A stretch of DNA of 13,893 nt from Polyangiaceae bacterium (lineage in GTDB: Bacteria > Myxococcota > Polyangia > Polyangiales > Polyangiaceae), in the NCBI GenBank assembly GCA_025936205.1, contig JAICTU010000231.1, forward strand, positions 1-13,893. Reading direction: 5' to 3'. This document shows positions 8,841-13,893 of this stretch, one piece after another. Position 1 is the first letter of the stretch. Each line of letters starts with the position of its first letter. The position numbers and the translations under genes were made by a program. A model generated the notes under the pieces. It was given only the letters and a program-made list of their open reading frames with translations, did no database searches and was not told the DNA's origin.

Positions 8841-11281
8841 GCGGCAGCGGGAGTCCCCCCGGAGCCGCCTTGTTCATCCAAAAACGACGCCACCCAGGCG
8901 AGAGGCGAGTTCCAGTTGATCGTGATCTCGTTGACGGACCACGCCTCGATGTTGTCGAGGAAACACTTCTGCGGCGCGCAGCCCTTCTTCTTCAAACCCG
9001 CCGCCTGAACGTAGGGGTCTTGCAGATCCGAGTTCGGACCGCCGGAGAGAATGCCGGGCGGCGCCTCCGGAAAGTCCGCGCGCGCCTGATGTGCCCAGAA
9101 ACGGTGATGGGGATTGACCAGCGGCTTTTCGCCGTAGCCCGTCACGTAGGACTGGCCCATCGGGTTCGTGCCCAGGATGTAGTCCATCCCGGCGGCAACG
9201 GCGTCGCGATACTCCGGCTTCTTGGTGAAGTCGTAGGCCAGCGCGACCACCATGGCATTGGCGGCGATGAAGGAGTTCGAACCCCAGGGATATGATGGTT
9301 TGCCATCCTTGTTCCCCGGCGGCTCGAACGGAGGGCGGTAGCCTTCCTTCGCCTGGCGCGCGAGGTACACGTCCGCCATGTGGATCAGGCGTTCGCGTTG
9401 GGCATCGCGTTCCGCCTTGCTCAGCTTGTTCGGCACCACGGACAGCGAGATTGCACCCAGCGCATCCACGTCCTTCCAGACCAACAGCGTGCCCTTGCCG
9501 TCTTCGTGGATGAACTTCTCGTAGTGCGGGTTGGCTTTCAGGTCCTTTTCGTACTTCGCGTCGCCGGTGGTGATGAACAGCTCGGAGGCCGCCCAGAAGA
9601 ACTCGTCCTTGACGTAGTCGTCGTCGTAAGCGCCGCCGCCGTTGTTGCCGTCGTTCGGGTCGGCGTACTTGTTCGGGTACTTCTCGGCGGCCGCGTAGGC
9701 TTTCTCGGCAGCGGCGAGCGCCTTGGCCGAGAACGCCTTGTCCTTGCCCTTCCAGATGCGCGCGGCCTGCGCCGCAACGGCGGCCATGTTCAAGGTGGCG
9801 GCGGTGCTCACGGGGCGCAGGGTACGCTTGAGAGTGTCCTGATCCGGGCGCAGGCCGAGCGCCGTCCAGCCCTCGTCGTGCATCTTGTGATGCACCATCC
9901 CGGCGAACTCGCTGCCATCGGGGGCCTGCATCGCCATCAAGAACTCGACCTCCCAGCGAGCCTCATCGAGGAGATCGTCCACGCCGTTGTGGTTCTCGGG
10001 AATGTTCATCTTCCCGTCGCTGAAGTCCTTGCCGGACTTGCCCAGGTACTCGATCCGCTCCCACTGATTGAGCAGCACCCACGCCGAGAACCCACCGTTG
10101 ACGACGTATTTTCCGTGGTCTCCGGCGTCATACCAGCCGCCGGTCACGTCGAGCGTGTAGTTGCAGCCGAGGTCTTTGGCGCAGGGAGCCTTGTCCGGCA
10201 GGTGCCCCGCCGGGCGAGCCCAGCGCTCTTCCCCCGCATAAGGCATCTTGATCTCGATGCCGCTGCGATCCTGGTAAAAGTACGCGAGCGCGTCGTACTT
10301 CAGCTTCTTGTAGACGTTCTTGCCAATATCAAAGGGGTAGCTCTTGTCCTCGCCGACGCGCAGCACGTAGCCTTTGCCCTCGGTGTCGAAGGAAGAGAAA
10401 TCGATCTGGTGAACCGAGTTACCCGAGTTCGCATCGGCTCCGAACACCGTGGTCTGGCCGTCAGCGACGACGGCACCCGAGGCGTTGAGCAACTCCCACT
10501 TCAGCGGCTCCTTGGCATCACTGTCGAGCACGGCCACTTTGCGCACCTTCGGCAGATAGCCGACCTGGTTGACCGCAACCTTGGGGGGTGGAGCCTGCGT
10601 CTCCGGGGGTGGGGCCTGGAATGCCGGATCATCCAGGTACAGGTCGTCGAGGCAGATCGTGACCGGCACGCTCTTGGCGAGACCGCCCGCCATGTGGAAG
10701 GAAAACTCCGCGGTCTTGTCCGTGGCGCCACCCATCACGAACTGACCCTGGAAGCGCTGCGGCTCGGTCGTCAGCGGCAAGCGAGCCGCCCAGTACTCGG
10801 TGTACGGGGGGCCCGACATGCTGACGTGGGGTCGAATCGTGGTCGGTGCGGTCGCCCAGGCTCGAAAATCTACCGTGTAGGAGTGGCCCTGCTCCATCAC
10901 CACCGGGCGGTGCGCGAGCTGCGCGTCCCAGTTGTTCTTGCCGTTTTCATCGATCGTCAGACAGAGAGCGCCATCCTTTACGTCCGAGCCGCCGCGTGCC
11001 GGTGCCGAGAACGTGGTGAGCCAGGGCAAGCTGCTGCCGTCCGAGAACGTGGCGTTCTTCACGAGGTTGTGAGCCGGGCTGGGCGCCGGCGCCATCGCGG
11101 TGGGCCCCGCCGCGTGATTTGCCGACTGGGCTCCGCCGTGCGCTTGCTTCTTGCAACCGCCCAGCAAAGCGCCCAGGCCCAGCGAAACGGCGACGCCCGA
11201 AGCAATGACGCCCGCGATCGAAAGTGTGGACGAGCCGCCACCGCTCGTCGCGGTTCGATACGCCGAATCTCGCCTAATCAT
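8792..11281 (-). CDS. Cellulase/cellobiohydrolase-like lipoprotein, CBM4 - Ig-like - GH9
   Basis: The 829-residue protein is a secreted cellulase. Residues 20-43 form a lipoprotein signal ending LLGGC, so C43 is the likely lipidated residue. Residues about 70-218 are a CBM4/9-type module ([39 protein letters not shown]). After a Pro-rich hinge, residues about 228-330 form the Ig-like domain usual before GH9 ([16 protein letters not shown]). The GH9 (alpha/alpha)6 domain follows to about 800. [13 protein letters not shown] carries D385 and D388, which bind the catalytic water; HHRFWAH starts at H725; the proposed acid E785 is in [13 protein letters not shown]. The tail is Gly/Lys-rich and frameshifted (see repeat). 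AAGGAG seven bases before the ATG fixes the start. The same module order occurs in the clostridial cellobiohydrolases CbhA and CelK, so cellobiose may be the main product, which fits the adjacent phosphorylase; an endoglucanase remains possible. Confidence 0.92.
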   Translation of the reverse strand: MIRRDSAYRTATSGGGSSTLSIAGVIASGVAVSLGLGALLGGCKKQAHGGAQSANHAAGPTAMAPAPSPAHNLVKNATFSDGSSLPWLTTFSAPARGGSDVKDGALCLTIDENGKNNWDAQLAHRPVVMEQGHSYTVDFRAWATAPTTIRPHVSMSGPPYTEYWAARLPLTTEPQRFQGQFVMGGATDKTAEFSFHMAGGLAKSVPVTICLDDLYLDDPAFQAPPPETQAPPPKVAVNQVGYLPKVRKVAVLDSDAKEPLKWELLNASGAVVADGQTTVFGADANSGNSVHQIDFSSFDTEGKGYVLRVGEDKSYPFDIGKNVYKKLKYDALAYFYQDRSGIEIKMPYAGEERWARPAGHLPDKAPCAKDLGCNYTLDVTGGWYDAGDHGKYVVNGGFSAWVLLNQWERIEYLGKSGKDFSDGKMNIPENHNGVDDLLDEARWEVEFLMAMQAPDGSEFAGMVHHKMHDEGWTALGLRPDQDTLKRTLRPVSTAATLNMAAVAAQAARIWKGKDKAFSAKALAAAEKAYAAAEKYPNKYADPNDGNNGGGAYDDDYVKDEFFWAASELFITTGDAKYEKDLKANPHYEKFIHEDGKGTLLVWKDVDALGAISLSVVPNKLSKAERDAQRERLIHMADVYLARQAKEGYRPPFEPPGNKDGKPSYPWGSNSFIAANAMVVALAYDFTKKPEYRDAVAAGMDYILGTNPMGQSYVTGYGEKPLVNPHHRFWAHQARADFPEAPPGILSGGPNSDLQDPYVQAAGLKKKGCAPQKCFLDNIEAWSVNEITINWNSPLAWVASFLDEQGGSGGTPAAAKGTKPEKGRQARKGR

Positions 11282-11425
11282 CTTTCACTCCTTCGAGCTG
11301 CTAGCTCCACCGCGCGTCCAGCGAGACGCCGGCGAGCGACGCTTTCTCCGACTGCCCAGCCTAGAGTACCAGCCTGGAGTACCAGCCTGGGATAACAGCC
11401 TGGGGTAACAGGTAAACCTGGGGGC
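11282..11425 (-). promoter_or_regulatory. Spacer upstream of the GH9 gene, with tandem repeats
   Basis: This 144-bp gap is the longest in the four-gene minus-strand run and could hold a secondary promoter or an mRNA processing/stability element for the GH9 and phosphorylase genes. It contains the 13-bp repeat array (11357-11408), the small palindrome CAGGT-AA-ACCTG at 11409-11420, and the AAGGAG ribosome site close to 11290. No sigma-70 hexamer pair was convincing. Confidence 0.35.
11357..11408. repeat. Four tandem copies of a 13-bp repeat
   Basis: The copies at 11357-11369, 11370-11382, 11383-11395 and 11396-11408 read CAGCCTAGAGTAC, CAGCCTGGAGTAC, CAGCCTGGGATAA and CAGCCTGGGGTAA. Each begins CAGCCT; the first two end GTAC and the last two end TAA. 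A partly related CAGG..CCTGG stretch follows. The array lies entirely between the stop of the lipoprotein gene and the start of the GH9 gene, so it is non-coding. Confidence 0.9.
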
Positions 11426-12157
11426 TTACGGGCAACCCGTGAATGCCAGATCATCGATCCAGATGTCGAACGGCCGCCCCTTGTCATTCACCTGGAACTG
11501 GATCGCATAGATGGCTTCCGACGCCACGGAGCGGGGCCGAGGGTTCCCCCAACCGGACTCCTGGCGCAGCGCGCTGAACGGCACGATGTACTTCTGCCAT
11601 TCCTCGCTGAGCGTCAGTTGAAAGCCGAAGTCGTTCGCACAGGCCCCGCACACGCCGCCGTCGGGATCGGTGTTCTTGTCCGGCATTTTGACGCGCACCT
11701 TGCCGGTGCTGCCCGCGCCCTTTTTGGCGAAGAAAGAAATGCCCTTGTACTTTGAGGCGTCGTAAGGGCCCTTCGGGTCGGTGAGATTCATGCCGAGCGC
11801 CGCGTACACGAGGCTCGCGTTCGCGATCTGTCCGCCGATGTGCAGAGCGTATTGGCTGCCATTTGCGCCGCCTGGGCTCATGGCGAACTGAGCGCCGGCA
11901 GCCGGGTCGATGCTGGAGCCGTTCGGATCGACGTAGGTGTAGACGTAGCCGCTGCGCCCGTCCTGGACGAGCACCTGATTGTTGTTGTCCTCACCGTCGT
12001 CGATCTTCGCCTCGGGCGGGCAGACCTTGCCGTCCGACGTGTTCTCCATGTCCGGCGACGTGGGATTGACGCGACATCCGAGGCTTGCCAGCGCCAACAG
12101 CGCGACGACCCGCGAAACAGCGAGGTGTCCCCGCAGAAAAACTCCAACTCCGTTCAT
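11426..12157 (-). CDS. Secreted (probably lipid-anchored) carbohydrate-binding-like protein
   Basis: The 243-residue protein has an N-terminal signal (MNGVGVFLRGHLAVSRVVALLALASLGC). C28 could be lipidated, though SLGC is an imperfect lipobox. The rest looks like one beta jelly roll of the galactose-binding/CBM type: IDDGEDNNN near 51, GRSGYVYTYVDPNGSSI, YKGISFFAKKG, VRVKMPDKNTDPDGG, EEWQKYIVPFSAL and the closing FDIWIDDLAFTGCP. This pattern resembles CBM11 and CIA30-like modules, without firm family assignment. No catalytic motif is seen. Besides C28 the mature part has four cysteines, including C170 and C173 in CGAC, which may form disulfides. The ATG at 12157 is preferred over the GTG at 12175 because GGAGG lies eight bases before it. 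Its place between a barrel and a cellulase suggests surface capture of cellulose or cellodextrins. Confidence 0.75.
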   Translation of the reverse strand: MNGVGVFLRGHLAVSRVVALLALASLGCRVNPTSPDMENTSDGKVCPPEAKIDDGEDNNNQVLVQDGRSGYVYTYVDPNGSSIDPAAGAQFAMSPGGANGSQYALHIGGQIANASLVYAALGMNLTDPKGPYDASKYKGISFFAKKGAGSTGKVRVKMPDKNTDPDGGVCGACANDFGFQLTLSEEWQKYIVPFSALRQESGWGNPRPRSVASEAIYAIQFQVNDKGRPFDIWIDDLAFTGCP

Positions 12158-12168
12158 CGTCTCAACCT

Positions 12169-12187
12169 CCGGCACTGAACCAGCCGG
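12169..12187 (-). promoter_or_regulatory. Short hairpin overlapping the ribosome site of the carbohydrate-binding protein gene
   Basis: On the minus strand CCGGC (12187-12183) and GCCGG (12173-12169) can pair across a nine-base loop. The right arm shares its last two G with the GGAGG ribosome site. A five-bp stem is weak and may mean nothing, but it lies in the only spacer between the barrel and binding-protein genes. Confidence 0.2.
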
Positions 12188-12209
12188 GTGAAGGGTATAG
12201 GCGATCCCT

Positions 12210-13893
12210 CTACCACCAAATGGTCGCCTGCAAGGTCAACGTGTTCTCCTGGGGCGGCATGTAGAGGCCTTCCGCCGTCGGATCGAGCGGGCCGCCGCGA
12301 GTGTTGACCGGCTGCGTGACGCCCGAGAACGCACCAAACCCATCGGGGAAATTCGGGCCGTTGGCCACCTGCGTGCAGTACAGATCCTGCGACGTCTTAC
12401 ACACGCGCTGCGCGTAGATGTAGTGATGGAACAACAGGCTGATTTCCTCGTGGCTCGCAAAATCTGAACGGAACACCAAGCGCGGGGACAGAATGCTGAA
12501 GTTCTGCTCCTTGATCGTGTTGTTCGGCCGCAGGTGATCCGCGCGGAAGCCGACGGCGAACCAGGAGAGCGGCGCAAACTCCAAATCGGCGCCGAACTTC
12601 AGCTTCTTCACACCGTCCGCCTGGGGATCATCCTGGCTGCTCACCATGTTGAACATGCCAAAGAGCGAGCCATCGAGCGTGGTGTTGCCAAATACCTCGG
12701 GGCCGATGATGGTGGACAGGCTGAAATCGTACTGCGCCTGGATGTTGTGGATGTGACCGTTGCCCTGCATGGTGCCGGCGTTGTTGCCGCGCTCGTTCAG
12801 GTAGATGCCGGTCACGCCGGAGCTGAAGAAGCCGCCGCCGCCGGCGTGAGCGACCTCGATCGCCGCATCGACCGTGGAAGCGTATTTCGCCCACACCAGC
12901 GAGTAGCCGACGAAGAACTCGCCCCAGGCGTCCATGTTCAGGCGCAGATCCGCGCCGTACACATCCAGGCTGCCGTCATTCGGGTCTTCGAGCAGAACGT
13001 TGCCCTTCCACGGGCACGCGCCGAGCAGCGCGTTTGCGTTCGGATCATTGACGCACTGGTGATCCTGCTCCTGCGTCCACGAGTGCATGTAGTGCAGGCC
13101 GAACAACAGGCTGTTGTCCATGTTGATGCCCGCGTGCACATGGTGGAGGAGCGTATACTTGGTGTTTTCGGACACGCTGGGAGAGGGCTGCTTGACGCCC
13201 ACGCCTTGCTCCAGCCAGAGCGTGTTCGAGTCCAGATCGTAGTCGAAGCGGTAGGTGGCGCCGATGATGTGAGTGCGCCCGATGATGTACGCGTCGTACG
13301 CGCCTGCATCGTATTTACCCGCGCCGCCGTACTGGTTCCAGAAGGCGCCCACGCGCAAGTTGAAGCGGGCGTTTTCGATGATGTCGTTGATGTCTGGCGT
13401 GAGGCTGACGAACGCCTGCGAGATGCCGATCTGCGCGCCCTGCTCGTCGATGTCGTTGAACGACGGATCGGAGAGATTGAAGGCCTGAACGGCGATCTTG
13501 CTCTCGACTACGCCATTGCCATAGCCAAAGAACATCTCCGTCCACGGCCCCTGCGCGTTGGGCGTCGACTGCCAGCTGTAGAACTCGCGCCCGGGCACCT
13601 GCAGGTTGCTGATGGTGGTCTTGCTCTGACCGACGAACGGCGCAACACGCGAGCCGAAGCCAATGTTCATCGGGGCACGAAAGTAGCCATTATACCGGAA
13701 CCCCCATTCGTTGTCGGTGTCCGTGGCGGCGCCACCGTAGCGCCCGTACGTCAGTCCCGCTCCGCCGACGGCCGGATGCCGGGCGGCGGCGCCCGTGGCG
13801 GGGCCACCCGCTGCGCCGGCGCCCGCCGCCGGGGGGGGCGGAGTCGAGGGCGCCTCATTCTTGAGCTGGACCACGGGGGCAGACGCGCTGGTC
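12210..13893 (-). CDS. Outer-membrane beta-barrel (porin-like) protein, 5' end outside window
   Basis: The frame is open to the window edge, giving about 560 visible residues. The upstream residues (TSASAPVVQLKNE) suggest that the signal peptide lies just outside, so the GTG at 13874 is probably internal. A Pro/Ala/Gly-rich linker (visible residues about 14-45) is followed by a chain rich in alternating aromatic and polar strands with Asn/Asp/Gly turns (RFDYDLDSNTLWLEQGVGV, FFVGYSLVWAKY, LKFGADLEFAPLSWFAVGF, ISLLFHHYIYAQR). It ends LTLQATIWW, the aromatic C-terminus typical of outer-membrane barrels recognised by the Bam complex. There is no TonB box or plug domain in what is visible, so it is not SusC-like. 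It precedes the carbohydrate-binding protein by 52 bp and probably lets cellobiose or cellodextrins through the outer membrane; no named porin family is recognised. Confidence 0.7.
   Translation of the reverse strand, partial: TSASAPVVQLKNEAPSTPPPPAAGAGAAGGPATGAAARHPAVGGAGLTYGRYGGAATDTDNEWGFRYNGYFRAPMNIGFGSRVAPFVGQSKTTISNLQVPGREFYSWQSTPNAQGPWTEMFFGYGNGVVESKIAVQAFNLSDPSFNDIDEQGAQIGISQAFVSLTPDINDIIENARFNLRVGAFWNQYGGAGKYDAGAYDAYIIGRTHIIGATYRFDYDLDSNTLWLEQGVGVKQPSPSVSENTKYTLLHHVHAGINMDNSLLFGLHYMHSWTQEQDHQCVNDPNANALLGACPWKGNVLLEDPNDGSLDVYGADLRLNMDAWGEFFVGYSLVWAKYASTVDAAIEVAHAGGGGFFSSGVTGIYLNERGNNAGTMQGNGHIHNIQAQYDFSLSTIIGPEVFGNTTLDGSLFGMFNMVSSQDDPQADGVKKLKFGADLEFAPLSWFAVGFRADHLRPNNTIKEQNFSILSPRLVFRSDFASHEEISLLFHHYIYAQRVCKTSQDLYCTQVANGPNFPDGFGAFSGVTQPVNTRGGPLDPTAEGLYMPPQENTLTLQATIWW

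Noticed and set aside
9600..9665. Trinucleotide-like run (GTC/GCC/GTT) as a microsatellite
   Set aside because: It encodes the Asp/Asn/Gly-rich loop of the GH9 domain ([14 protein letters not shown]) and is explained by coding.
9380..11395. Long open frame (671 codons) on the plus strand across the GH9 gene
   Set aside because: It is antisense to a gene with clear domains and catalytic motifs. Its product has no recognisable family, and such frames are common opposite GC-rich genes.
12158..12175. GTG start at 12175 for the carbohydrate-binding protein
   Set aside because: The GGAGG ribosome site lies inside that extension and is ideally spaced from the ATG at 12157.
13872..13874. GTG at 13874 as the start of the barrel gene
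   Set aside because: The frame stays open to the edge, no signal peptide follows the GTG, and no ribosome site precedes it; the true start is outside.
11426..13893. SusC/SusD call for the barrel and its neighbour
   Set aside because: The visible barrel is too short for SusC and shows no plug or TonB box. The neighbour is a small jelly roll, not an alpha-helical SusD.

Overview
The window looks like chromosome from a high-GC, Gram-negative, cellulose-degrading deltaproteobacterium, most likely a myxobacterium of the Sorangium/Polyangium kind. The grounds are the GC-rich coding bias with long antisense shadow frames, a type IV pilus retraction ATPase, a very large TPR protein with a Pro/Ala-rich linker, lipoprotein-type secreted enzymes, and an outer-membrane barrel. 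Organism assignment is inference; no rRNA or tRNA is present.

Left part (1-6300): the 3' end of a pilT-type ATPase gene (+) faces a convergent gene (-, 657-3764) for a 1035-residue TPR protein with one membrane segment. A 175-bp divergent spacer with a perfect 7-bp dyad separates that gene from purF (+). purF encodes a B. subtilis-type Fe-S amidophosphoribosyltransferase without propeptide. Its stop codon directly abuts the start of a hydroxymethylglutaryl-CoA lyase gene (+).

Right part (6348-13893): four genes on the minus strand form a compact cellulose utilisation locus. In transcription order they are an outer-membrane beta-barrel protein (start outside the window), a secreted, probably lipid-anchored protein with a carbohydrate-binding-like jelly roll, a lipoprotein with CBM4 - Ig-like - GH9 architecture, and a cytoplasmic GH94 cellobiose phosphorylase. 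The inferred route is surface binding of cellulose, release of cellobiose or short cellodextrins by the GH9 enzyme, passage through the barrel, import by an inner-membrane transporter not in this window, and phosphorolysis to glucose 1-phosphate plus glucose. The layout recalls a Bacteroidetes polysaccharide utilisation locus, but without recognisable SusC or SusD.

Non-coding points of interest are a 13-bp tandem repeat array between the lipoprotein and GH9 genes, a degenerate 18/19-bp repeat at the end of the GH9 gene whose extra base truncates a KPEKGA-repeat tail, and a perfect stem-loop between the convergent HMG-CoA lyase and cellobiose phosphorylase genes. No tRNA, rRNA, CRISPR array, transposase or integrase was seen.
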